Positions 36,530-46,700 of a DNA stretch of 64,000 nucleotides are shown here, one piece after another. The stretch is from Chitinophagaceae bacterium (GTDB taxonomy: Bacteria; Bacteroidota; Bacteroidia; Chitinophagales; Chitinophagaceae). Positions within the stretch are counted from its first letter, which is position 1. Every line of letters begins with the position of its first letter. The stretch is taken from contig JAMLHK010000003.1 of NCBI GenBank assembly GCA_023957155.1, forward strand, positions 124,001 through 188,000, read 5' to 3'. The position numbers and the translations under genes are program-made. Under the pieces are notes generated by a model. It saw only the letters and a list, made by a program, of their open reading frames with translations, was not told where the DNA came from and searched no databases.

Positions 36530-39500
36530 ATGCCCAAAACCATTCTCGGCCTCGACCTCGGAACAACTTCAATAGGTTTTGCCCATATAATAGAAAGTGA
36601 AAACCCAAACAAATCCGAAATCAAGGAAATCGGTGTTCGGGTTAATCCATTAACTACAGATGAGCAAACTAATTTTGAAAAAGGTAAACCAGTTTCTGTA
36701 AATGCCGACCGTACTTTAAAACGGGGAATGCGTCGTAATCTTGACCGCTATCAACTGCGTAGAGGAAACCTGATTGATGTTTTGATAAAAGCTAATATCA
36801 TTACCCCGGATACTATTCTGACTGAAGACGGAAAAGATACTACACACGAAACCTGGCGATTGAGAGCGAAATCTGTTAGCGAAAAAATAGAAAAAGAGGA
36901 ATTGGCTCGTGCGTTATTGGCAATCAACAAAAAGCGGGGATATAAAAGTAGCCGGAAAGCTAAGAATGAGGACGAAGGACAGGCGATTGATGGAATAGCT
37001 GTGGCGAAAAGGCTGTATGAAGAAAACCTTACGCCCGGGCAATTGGTTTATCAATTGTTACAGGAAGGCAAAAAGCATATTCCTGATTTTTACAGGTCGG
37101 ATTTGCAGGCTGAATTTGATAAAGTATGGAATAAACAAAAAGAGTTTTATCCCGAAATTTTTACCACTGATTTTTATAAGGAGCTTAAAGGAAAAGGGCA
37201 AAGGGCTACTTCGGCTTTGTTTTGGAATAAATATCAATTCAATACTGCCGATATAAAAGACCTTGGCGATAGTTTAAAAAATGAAAAAACTATCAAACTT
37301 AATCTGAGAGAGAAAAAGAAATTGCAATCTTACAAATGGAGAAGTGATGCGGTTGTAAAACAATTAAGCAAAGAAGAAGCAGCGTATGTAATTACCGAAA
37401 TCAACAATAACCTCAACAGTTCGAGCGGTTATCTCGGAGCAATTTCCGACAGAAGCAAAGAATTGTATTTTAATAAAGAAACCGTAGGGCAGTATTTGTA
37501 CAAACAGCTTCAGCAAAACCCGCATACAAGACTGAAAAATCAGGTTTTTTACCGTCAGGATTATTTAGATGAATTTGAAACGATTTGGACAGCGCAATCG
37601 AAGCACCATAAAGAATTAACTGATGAATTGAAATCTGAAATCAGGGATATTATTATTTTTTATCAACGTAAGCTCAAATCCCAAAAAGGTTTAATCAGTT
37701 TCTGTGAATTTGAATCACAGGAAAAAATTATTAATGACAATAAGAAAACCATCGGCTTGCGCGTTGCTCCAAAATCCTCTCCTTTGTTTCAGGAATTTAA
37801 GATTTGGCAGGTGCTGAATAATGTTTTGGTACGTAAAAAAGGAAGTAAAAAGCGAACGGTAAAAAACACGAACCAACAATCATTATTTGAGGAAGAAAAG
37901 GACGTTTTTGTTTTCGATTTAGAAACAAAAGAAAAATTATTTGAAGAACTGAACCTGAAAGGCAATCTTTCTGCCAATAGAGTCATTGAATTATTAGGAC
38001 ACAAGCCTGCAGACTGGGAAATCAATTATTCCACATTGGAAGGTAACCGGACCAACCAGGCGTTGTATAATGCGTATCTAAAGATTTTGGAGATAGAAGG
38101 CTATGACGAGAATTTGTTGAAATTGTCAGACAAAGATGATATCAATGTTGCGGACTTGAAAACACCTGCATCTGAAATCAAATCAATGGTCAAAGCCATT
38201 TTTGAAACTTTAGGTATCAATACCGAAATCCTTGAATTTAATGCGGAATTGGACGGCAAGGCTTTTGAAGAGCAAAAATCGTATCAGCTTTGGCATTTGC
38301 TATATGCTTACGAAGGAGATGATTCTCTTAGTGGCAATGAAAAATTGTATGAGCTTTTAGAAAAGAAATTTGGCTTCAAAAAAGAGCATTCTCAGGTATT
38401 GGCTAATATAAGTTTGAGTGATGATTACGGAGATCTTTCCACCAAAGCAATGCGGAAAATAATTACACATTTAAAAACGGGATTTGCTTATAGCGGAAGA
38501 AAAGAAAAACCAAATGAGCCAAGCGCTTGTGAATTGGCAGGGTACAGACATTCTAAATGGGTAGAAAAGGACGAAAATGAGATTCGACCTTTAAAAGACA
38601 AACTGGAATTGTTGAAGAAAAATAGTTTACGTAATCCTGTGGTCGAAAAAATATTGAACCAGTTGGTCAATGTTGTGAATGCTCTAATTGAGAAAAACAG
38701 AAAAGAAAATCCCAATTTTAAATTTGATGAAATTCGTATTGAATTGGCTCGTGAGTTGAAAAAGAATGCCAAAGAAAGAGCGGAAATGACAACAAACATT
38801 AATGCATCGAAAATCGCTCACGAAAAAATTATTAAAGTATTACAAACAGAGTTTGGTGTTAAAAACCCAACTCGTAATGATATTATCCGATATCGATTGT
38901 ATGAGGAATTGAAAAATAACGGCTACAAAGATTTATACACGAACGAATACATTCCGAGAGAAATTCTATTCAGCAAACAAGTAGACATTGAGCATATTAT
39001 TCCGCAGTCAAGGTTGTTTGACGACAGTTTTTCTAATAAAACAATTGTGTATCGTCAAACCAATTTAGATAAAGGAAATAAAACCGCTCAGGATTATATA
39101 GAAAGCAAATTCGGTACTAAAAAATTGGAAGAGTTTAAAGGTAGGATTGAAGAGCTTTATAAATCGGGGATTAAAAATAAAGAAGGAGGGATTTCGAAAG
39201 CCAAATACCAAAAACTCCTCAAACAAGAATCCGAAATTGGTGACGGGTTTATTGAAAGAGACTTGCGTGATAGTCAGTATATAGCCAAAAAAGCTAAAAA
39301 TATGCTATTGGAAATTACCCGTTCGGTGGTTTCCACTTCGGGAAGCATTACCGACAGGTTGCGTGAAGATTGGGGTTTGATAAATATTATGAAAGAACTC
39401 AACCTTGAAAAATACAGAGCCTTGGGTTTAACAGAAATGCAGGAGCGTAAGTTTGGACAAAAAGTGGAAGTTATCAAAGACTGGACAAAGCGTAACGACC

Positions 39501-40864
39501 ACCGCCACCACGCTATGGACGCTTTGACGGTTGCATTTACCAAACACAGTTATATTCAATATCTCAATTATCTGAATGCAAGGGCGAATGAGCAGCATAA
39601 ACTTCATGGCAATATAATTGCTATAGAAACCAAAGAAACAGAAATAAAGATTGATGATGAGGGCAACAAGAAAAGAGTGTTCAAATTACCTGTGCCTAAC
39701 TTCAGAACAGTAGCCAAAGAGCACCTGGAGAATGTTTTGGTATCACACAAAGCAAAAAATAAAGTCGTTACCAAAAACAAGAACAAAACCAAATCGAAAA
39801 ATGGGGAAAAGGTAAAAACAGAATTGACACCAAGAGGACAGTTACACAAAGAAACTGTTTATGGCAAGTATCGGTATTATGTAAACAAAGAAGAAAAAAT
39901 CGGAACAAAATTTGACGGAGAGACAGTTAATAAAGTTGCTAATCCAACTTACAAAAAGCGTTTATTGCAACGCTTATCCGAAAACGGCAACGACCCCAAA
40001 AAGGCTTTTGCAGGGAAAAATGCTTTGAGTAAAAATCCGATTTATTTAGATGAGGCGAAAACAGAAACCTTACCCGAAACCGTTAAGCTGACTTGGTTAG
40101 AAGAGGATTATTCTATTCGAAAAGACGTAACGCCGGAAAACTTTAAAGATGCAAAAGCCATTGAAAAGGTTTTAGACCAAAAAGTCAAAAACATTTTATT
40201 AGAGCGTTTAAAAGCGTTTGACAACGACGCTAAAAAGGCTTTTTCTGATTTAGATAAGAACGCGATTTGGTTGAACAAAGCAAAAGGTATTTCGATAAAA
40301 AGAGTTACTATTTCAGGTGTGAAGAATGCAGAATTTTTGCATTATAAAAAAGACCACAAAGGCGATTATGTTTTGGATAAAGACGACAAGAAAATCCCTG
40401 TAGATTTTGTAAGTACCGGTAATAATCATCACGTAGCTATTTACAGGGATGAAGAAGGAGGTTTGCAGGAAAGAGTCGTTTCTCTATTTGAAGCTGTACA
40501 ATTGGTCAATGCAGGCGAACCTGTAATAGACAAACAGTACAATCAAGGTTTAGGCTGGCAGTTTCTCTTTACAATGAAACAAAACGAATACTTTGTGTTC
40601 CCTAACGAAGAAACAGCATTTAATCCGAAGGAAATTGATTTGTTGGATCCCGATAATAGGAAATTGATCAGTCCCAATTTGTTTAGGGTGCAGAAATTGG
40701 CATCAGGAGATTTTTGGTTTAGACATCACTTAGAAACGACCGTTGAGGTGAAATCAGAATTAAAAGATGCGGCATATAGGCGTTGTAGTTTGAATGGCGT
40801 AAAAGATATTGTCAAGGTCCGTATCAATCATATCGGGCAGATTGTCGGAGTTGGAGAATATTAG
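36530..40864 (+). CDS. cas9: CRISPR-associated endonuclease Cas9 (type II-C)
   Basis: RNA-guided DNA endonuclease of 1444 residues, in the range of large Bacteroidota II-C enzymes. RuvC-I has Asp9 in LGLDLGTTSIG. The arginine-rich bridge helix is at about 60-82 (RTLKRGMRRNLDRYQLRRG). The recognition lobe spans to about 700. RuvC-II has Glu738 in IRIELAREL. The HNH domain has His822 in VDIEHIIPQS with Asn-rich NLDKGNK following. RuvC-III has His994 and Asp997 in HHAMDAL. All catalytic residues are present, so it should be active. The WED/PAM-interacting C-terminus includes an internal duplication (about 1141-1176 and 1218-1250). The gene is visibly AT-rich at third positions, unlike cas1 and cas2. 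Confidence 0.97.
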   Translation: MPKTILGLDLGTTSIGFAHIIESENPNKSEIKEIGVRVNPLTTDEQTNFEKGKPVSVNADRTLKRGMRRNLDRYQLRRGNLIDVLIKANIITPDTILTEDGKDTTHETWRLRAKSVSEKIEKEELARALLAINKKRGYKSSRKAKNEDEGQAIDGIAVAKRLYEENLTPGQLVYQLLQEGKKHIPDFYRSDLQAEFDKVWNKQKEFYPEIFTTDFYKELKGKGQRATSALFWNKYQFNTADIKDLGDSLKNEKTIKLNLREKKKLQSYKWRSDAVVKQLSKEEAAYVITEINNNLNSSSGYLGAISDRSKELYFNKETVGQYLYKQLQQNPHTRLKNQVFYRQDYLDEFETIWTAQSKHHKELTDELKSEIRDIIIFYQRKLKSQKGLISFCEFESQEKIINDNKKTIGLRVAPKSSPLFQEFKIWQVLNNVLVRKKGSKKRTVKNTNQQSLFEEEKDVFVFDLETKEKLFEELNLKGNLSANRVIELLGHKPADWEINYSTLEGNRTNQALYNAYLKILEIEGYDENLLKLSDKDDINVADLKTPASEIKSMVKAIFETLGINTEILEFNAELDGKAFEEQKSYQLWHLLYAYEGDDSLSGNEKLYELLEKKFGFKKEHSQVLANISLSDDYGDLSTKAMRKIITHLKTGFAYSGRKEKPNEPSACELAGYRHSKWVEKDENEIRPLKDKLELLKKNSLRNPVVEKILNQLVNVVNALIEKNRKENPNFKFDEIRIELARELKKNAKERAEMTTNINASKIAHEKIIKVLQTEFGVKNPTRNDIIRYRLYEELKNNGYKDLYTNEYIPREILFSKQVDIEHIIPQSRLFDDSFSNKTIVYRQTNLDKGNKTAQDYIESKFGTKKLEEFKGRIEELYKSGIKNKEGGISKAKYQKLLKQESEIGDGFIERDLRDSQYIAKKAKNMLLEITRSVVSTSGSITDRLREDWGLINIMKELNLEKYRALGLTEMQERKFGQKVEVIKDWTKRNDHRHHAMDALTVAFTKHSYIQYLNYLNARANEQHKLHGNIIAIETKETEIKIDDEGNKKRVFKLPVPNFRTVAKEHLENVLVSHKAKNKVVTKNKNKTKSKNGEKVKTELTPRGQLHKETVYGKYRYYVNKEEKIGTKFDGETVNKVANPTYKKRLLQRLSENGNDPKKAFAGKNALSKNPIYLDEAKTETLPETVKLTWLEEDYSIRKDVTPENFKDAKAIEKVLDQKVKNILLERLKAFDNDAKKAFSDLDKNAIWLNKAKGISIKRVTISGVKNAEFLHYKKDHKGDYVLDKDDKKIPVDFVSTGNNHHVAIYRDEEGGLQERVVSLFEAVQLVNAGEPVIDKQYNQGLGWQFLFTMKQNEYFVFPNEETAFNPKEIDLLDPDNRKLISPNLFRVQKLASGDFWFRHHLETTVEVKSELKDAAYRRCSLNGVKDIVKVRINHIGQIVGVGEY

Positions 40865-40969
40865 AGTTCCTTATCCATCGGGATTTTTATACGAATACAA
40901 TAAAAAACTATAAGGTATATTATATAATAAACAAATCATTAATACGTTTAATCGTGCAAAGCCTGCTGC

Positions 40970-41863
40970 ATGATCAAGCGAACCCTGTACTTCGGCAACC
41001 CGGCCTATCTCAAAACCAGGAACGAACAATTGGTAATTGAGATGCAGGACAGCGGTGAAACCAAATCGGCGCCGATTGAAGATATCGGGTTATTGATACT
41101 GGATCACCAGCAGATCACCATTACGCAATCCACGCTGGCAAAATTGCTGGCTAATAATACCGCTGTTATTACCTGTGATGATACACACCATCCCACCGGC
41201 ATGATGTTCAGCTTAGACGGACATACCCTGCAAAGCCAGAAATTCCAGGCACAGATAGAAGCATCGGCTCCGCTTAAAAAACAATTATGGCAACAAACCG
41301 TTACCTGCAAAATAGAGAACCAGGCGGCACTCCTGCAACAGGAAAGGGAAGAATATAAGCTGCTGCTTACCTACGCTAAGGAAGTAAAGAGCGGCGACAG
41401 TGAAAACCATGAAGCCAAAGCGGCATCTTACTACTGGAAACGCATTTTTCCTGATTTCCTGGACTTCAGGCGGGAACGCTACGGTCCGCCACCCAACAAC
41501 CTGCTCAATTACGGTTATGCCATACTGAGGGCATTGGTAGCACGGAGCTTAACGTCCAGCGGACTGCTCCCCACGCTGGGCATCCATCACCGCAATCAAT
41601 ACAACGCCTATTGCCTGGCGGATGACATCATGGAACCTTACCGCCCTTTTGTTGATAAAGTAGTATGCCGGATCATAAGAGACAATGGAAAGTTTCTGGA
41701 AATGACGCCGGGTATGAAGAAAGCACTATTAGAAATTCCCGCAATGGATGTGCAGATTGACGGTCAAAAAAGCCCTTTGATGAATGCGGTGCAGCGAACT
41801 ACTGCCAGCCTGGCAAAATGTTATGAAGGAAAAGCAAGGAAGATATTATACCCAAACTTATAA
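40970..41863 (+). CDS. cas1: CRISPR integrase Cas1 (type II)
   Basis: A 297-residue Cas1 that forms a complex with Cas2 and inserts new spacers. The N-terminal beta domain (KRTLYFGNPAYLKTRNEQLVI, APIEDIGLLILDHQQITIT) and the alpha-helical catalytic domain are complete. Metal ligands are expected from AASYYWKRIFP (Glu/His equivalents nearby), LLPTLGIHHRNQYNAYCLADDIMEPYRP (His and Asp), and the final Glu in the same stretch. A possible weak -7 box TACGTTTA (40943-40950) lies 20 bases before the ATG, so cas1 may be transcribed separately from cas9. Codon use and GC are like ordinary chromosomal genes in the window. Confidence 0.95.
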   Translation: MIKRTLYFGNPAYLKTRNEQLVIEMQDSGETKSAPIEDIGLLILDHQQITITQSTLAKLLANNTAVITCDDTHHPTGMMFSLDGHTLQSQKFQAQIEASAPLKKQLWQQTVTCKIENQAALLQQEREEYKLLLTYAKEVKSGDSENHEAKAASYYWKRIFPDFLDFRRERYGPPPNNLLNYGYAILRALVARSLTSSGLLPTLGIHHRNQYNAYCLADDIMEPYRPFVDKVVCRIIRDNGKFLEMTPGMKKALLEIPAMDVQIDGQKSPLMNAVQRTTASLAKCYEGKARKILYPNL

Positions 41864-41906
41864 GGTCTGCCGGGTGGCTATCCTGCACTGCAAATCTTAT
41901 AGGTTT
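41854..41906. repeat. Hairpin repeat H1, end of cas1
   Basis: Arms AAACTTATAAGGTCTGC and GCAAATCTTATAGGTTT (14 of 17 match, two more as G-U) around a 19-base loop. The left arm contains the cas1 stop codon. Member of the three-copy hairpin family H1-H3. Confidence 0.7.
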
Positions 41907-41975
41907 TACCGCACCCTGCATAAAAATTATTTTTCCATACCCGGCTAAGCACTAAACCCGCAAGGCAGTGTGTAG

Positions 41976-42347
<372 letters not shown>

Positions 42348-42358
42348 CTGACTCAAAA

Positions 42359-42409
42359 AACCTATAAGGTTTGCCGCCCGGCTATGCAGCCCCGCAAACC
42401 TTATAGGTT
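42359..42409. repeat. Hairpin repeat H2, between cas2 and phosphoesterase
   Basis: Perfect 16-base arms AACCTATAAGGTTTGC / GCAAACCTTATAGGTT around a 19-base loop containing CGGCTATGCAGCCCC. It lies between convergent genes and could act as a bidirectional terminator. Confidence 0.85.
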
Positions 42410-42422
42410 ACCGGGGATCATA

Positions 42423-43415
42423 TCATTTCTTAACCGTAAAGCTTCCCGGATAGGTACAAGGTTGCTCCTTTGCACCATGCATATCCCGGATCCAGGTATC
42501 AAATTCCCTTTTCCCTTCTTTTAAAACAATAACGCGTCCTCCCAAATTGGGATTTTCCTGGTTTCGGAGTTTCGATGCCCTGCCGTATGCCAGGGCTATA
42601 TCATAATACGTTACGATATAATCATTATAATGATCATGCCCTGCAAATGTTCCCATTACATCACCGCTTTCAAGCATTGCCGCAAACATGCCGGTATTAA
42701 TTTCCGGGGCGCAAACCGGTTCTCTTTTCTTTCCCATTACAATCGCATTCTTTTGCTGCATGGCAAGCTCATACTCGGGAAACGGAATATGAAAAAAAGC
42801 CAGGGCAGGATATGGTGTACCCCCATTAGCTGTTGTATATGCTTTACTTTTTGTACGGTACCAGCTCACCTGGTTATGGGTAAACCAGCCCCAGCCATCA
42901 ACCTGGGGCTTTAATGTGCTGTACGCATTAGAATCCATAAAATAGAGTAAAGCAGCATCTTTTCCGTCTTTCCCGGAAACCGTTAATATAAAATTGGAAT
43001 TCCCCTCGGTTTCTCCTGCATCTTTATTTAAACAACCGGGACGACTTTGCAGAAAATCGGCCAGGTCCTTTCTCGAAAAATTATTCTCCGAATCGTGATT
43101 ACCAAAAACCATTACCCAGGGAACGCCAACTTCCCTAAACGCTTTATCAAACAGCATATAGCCCTTCTGCGGGTTATTTTCCGTAACAATATCGCCTGTA
43201 ACCACTACCAGGTCGGGTTTTTCCGTTTCTATAATTTTTTTCAGGTACTCAAAAATACCCAGGTTTTTTCCCCCGGAAACATTCACATGCGTATCGGTAA
43301 ACTGAATAATTTTAAACTCCCCGGATGCATTAAATCGTAAACTGCTCTTATTTTGTGCCGTTGCCACGCCACCTAAGAAAAGAAAAAGCCAACTGAAAAA
43401 AAATCGTTTCATCAT
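42423..43415 (-). CDS. Secreted metallophosphoesterase
   Basis: Calcineurin-like phosphoesterase of 330 residues with a signal peptide (FFFSWLFLFLGGVATAQ). All metal-site motifs are present in order: FTDTHVN (D.H), VVTGDIVTENN (GD), VFGNHDSENN (GNHD), FFHIPFPEYE (H), TFAGHDHYNDY (GHDH). Members of this secreted group hydrolyse phosphomonoesters or diesters, substrate unknown. It is convergent with cas2, has chromosomal-type composition, and separates cas2 from the CRISPR array. I regard it as an unrelated host gene. Confidence 0.9.
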   Translation of the reverse strand: MMKRFFFSWLFLFLGGVATAQNKSSLRFNASGEFKIIQFTDTHVNVSGGKNLGIFEYLKKIIETEKPDLVVVTGDIVTENNPQKGYMLFDKAFREVGVPWVMVFGNHDSENNFSRKDLADFLQSRPGCLNKDAGETEGNSNFILTVSGKDGKDAALLYFMDSNAYSTLKPQVDGWGWFTHNQVSWYRTKSKAYTTANGGTPYPALAFFHIPFPEYELAMQQKNAIVMGKKREPVCAPEINTGMFAAMLESGDVMGTFAGHDHYNDYIVTYYDIALAYGRASKLRNQENPNLGGRVIVLKEGKREFDTWIRDMHGAKEQPCTYPGSFTVKK

Positions 43416-43780
43416 CTATTTTTAATTACTGAATAAACAGAAAATACCTTTGCCCATATCCTTCATCCGTTACCGTTAATTTTCATGCCACGATAAAAAA
43501 CCTGGTCGTGGAAAAAGTATTTCGATGGACGAACAGGAAACGACATTAAAGTTTCAAAAATAGCGCATTTGGAGAGATAAAAGCAGGAATATCCCGGCTT
43601 CCATTTCAGTTGATGTTAAAAAACCCATAAGGCTAAACCTAGCCATACAGCCCGGCAAACCTTATGGGTTTATTATGCAGCTTTCCCGTAATCCAGGATT
43701 AAAAAAATCATTCTTTCAACTGTTTTTTCATCCTGAAAACCTGCTCAAATACTTAAAAAACAGGCACTTACCGGATTTCT
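43416..43780. other. Left flank of CRISPR array (possible leader) with hairpin H3
   Basis: No gene here. The stretch holds hairpin H3 and, from about 43700, an AT-rich run with A and T tracts (TTAAAAAAATCATTCTTTC and similar) leading directly into the first perfect repeat. It may be the acquisition-side leader, because the opposite end of the array is degenerate. Confidence 0.4.
43621..43671. repeat. Hairpin repeat H3, before CRISPR array
   Basis: Perfect 12-base arms AAACCCATAAGG / CCTTATGGGTTT with 27 bases between, which include TAGCCATACAGCCCGGC. Same family as H1 and H2. Confidence 0.75.
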
Positions 43781-46700
43781 GTTGTAAAAGATCTAAGCTA
43801 CATAATAATTTGAAAGCAATTCACAACCATCGGCTATTGCAGCCCCGGCGGCACCCAGTTGTAAAAGATCTAAGCTACATAATAATTTGAAAGCAATTCA
43901 CAACAACCAGCAATGACGCAAAACCCGTGTTATCGTTGTAAAAGATCTAAGCTACATAATAATTTGAAAGCAATTCACAACTAATTCTTAACAGTTGCTG
44001 ATGCTGCCTACGTTGTAAAAGATCTAAGCTACATAATAATTTGAAAGCAATTCACAACACTGAATTGTGACTTAATCCCAAGAACGTGGTTGTAAAAGAT
44101 CTAAGCTACATAATAATTTGAAAGCAATTCACAACGCCTACCTGAATGTTATCGCCAAACTCTTTGTTGTAAAAGATCTAAGCTACATAATAATTTGAAA
44201 GCAATTCACAACAGCAGCATGTCTTAACAGACTTCATCAAAGGTTGTAAAAGATCTAAGCTACATAATAATTTGAAAGCAATTCACAACAAATAGATTAT
44301 AGTATATTTCTATGTCTTGGTTGTAAAAGATCTAAGCTACATAATAATTTGAAAGCAATTCACAACGTTCCGCTTGCGCTATAATAGCCTTATCTAGTTG
44401 TAAAAGATCTAAGCTACATAATAATTTGAAAGCAATTCACAACACCTACCCCCCCTCCTACCCCATTGCCTTTGTTGTAAAAGATCTAAGCTACATAATA
44501 ATTTGAAAGCAATTCACAACATGAATCAAAGGGCGGTTATACTACTGTTAGTTGTAAAAGATCTAAGCTACATAATAATTTGAAAGCAATTCACAACACG
44601 CGATAATTGGGTTAGCAATTTCCGCTGGTTGTAAAAGATCTAAGCTACATAATAATTTGAAAGCAATTCACAACTACCGGCATTCCCGGTGCAAAAGGAG
44701 ATAAGTTGTAAAAGATCTAAGCTACATAATAATTTGAAAGCAATTCACAACTTACGGGCAGGATATCCGCGCGAAGCGCAGGTTGTAAAAGATCTAAGCT
44801 ACATAATAATTTGAAAGCAATTCACAACATTTAAGTATTCCAAAGTATGAGTATGCTAGTTGTAAAAGATCTAAGCTACATAATAATTTGAAAGCAATTC
44901 ACAACAGAATCGTAAACGGAAAAAGTTTTTAATTGTTGTAAAAGATCTAAGCTACATAATAATTTGAAAGCAATTCACAACTGTTGGTGAAAAATGGGCG
45001 GCAAATGCGAAGTTGTAAAAGATCTAAGCTACATAATAATTTGAAAGCAATTCACAACTGCGTTAAGCCGCGCCAGGCGGATGAGTTGGTTGTAAAAGAT
45101 CTAAGCTACATAATAATTTGAAAGCAATTCACAACTGCATTCCCTGTGTAACTACTCCGCTATAGTTGTAAAAGATCTAAGCTACATAATAATTTGAAAG
45201 CAATTCACAACGGAGAACCGCCTCTACTGTGTAATCGAAGGGTTGTAAAAGATCTAAGCTACATAATAATTTGAAAGCAATTCACAACCGGGCAGTATCT
45301 ACGCCAATTTTTGAAGCGTTGTAAAAGATCTAAGCTACATAATAATTTGAAAGCAATTCACAACGCGCCGGTAAGGTGCCTCTTTATGATGAGGGTTGTA
45401 AAAGATCTAAGCTACATAATAATTTGAAAGCAATTCACAACACCAGAAGCAATTTACTTGCAACGTGAAACGTTGTAAAAGATCTAAGCTACATAATAAT
45501 TTGAAAGCAATTCACAACACTTCTTAAGGATGCTCGTATAAAAGAGCTGTTGTAAAAGATCTAAGCTACATAATAATTTGAAAGCAATTCACAACAGTGG
45601 GGTATTGTTTAAAATATATGTGTAAGTTGTAAAAGATCTAAGCTACATAATAATTTGAAAGCAATTCACAACAACAATCTGCCCATTGATGTAAATTGAG
45701 CTGTTGTAAAAGATCTAAGCTACATAATAATTTGAAAGCAATTCACAACTGGAGAATACGGCACGCATACAATGCGACCGTTGTAAAAGATCTAAGCTAC
45801 ATAATAATTTGAAAGCAATTCACAACCCCGCTCGGTAGAGCGCTTGGATAAATATGGTTGTAAAAGATCTAAGCTACATAATAATTTGAAAGCAATTCAC
45901 AACACATTAAGGGTAGGAGCCTTTGGCTGCCAAGTTGTAAAAGATCTAAGCTACATAATAATTTGAAAGCAATTCACAACATCCTGTTTCGGCTTCCCGT
46001 CTTGTATCCGTTGTAAAAGATCTAAGCTACATAATAATTTGAAAGCAATTCACAACACATGGGGCTAAGTTAAAATCCCTGATAGAGTTGTAAAAGATCT
46101 AAGCTACATAATAATTTGAAAGCAATTCACAACACAGATGAATATTATTATCTTGCCGTTTTTGTTGTAAAAGATCTAAGCTACATAATAATTTGAAAGC
46201 AATTCACAACCAAATGTCCAACAGAAAAGGATAAAAACAAGTTGTAAAAGATCTAAGCTACATAATAATTTGAAAGCAATTCACAACAAGTGCCGTTGTG
46301 CTTATGTAAACTATGAGGTTGTAAAAGATCTAAGCTACATAATAATTTGAAAGCAATTCACAACCGGTTTCAACCAGGTTGGCATATTTGGCAGTTGTAA
46401 AAGATCTAAGCTACATAATAATTTGAAAGCAATTCACAACGGAAATTTACTTACCTCGTCAACTGGTTGGTTGTAAAAGATCTAAGCTACATAATAATTT
46501 GAAAGCAATTCACAACTTGTGTGCTTATGGATATGGTAAGACACATGTTGTAAAAGATCTAAGCTACATAATAATTTGAAAGCAATTCACAACAGTTCAA
46601 TTAGTTTTCACATTAAAAAATAAGTTGTAAAAGATCTAAGCTACATAATAATTTGAAAGCAATTCACAACAAAGGAAATTGGGTTGTCAATCCCAATTTA

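Noticed and set aside
42423-43415. Metallophosphoesterase as a CRISPR accessory protein
   Set aside because: It has a signal peptide and chromosomal composition, so it acts outside the cytoplasm and is probably unrelated.
43675-43890. Open frame entering the left of the array
   Set aside because: Most of it is array repeat and spacer; there is no family and no start signal.
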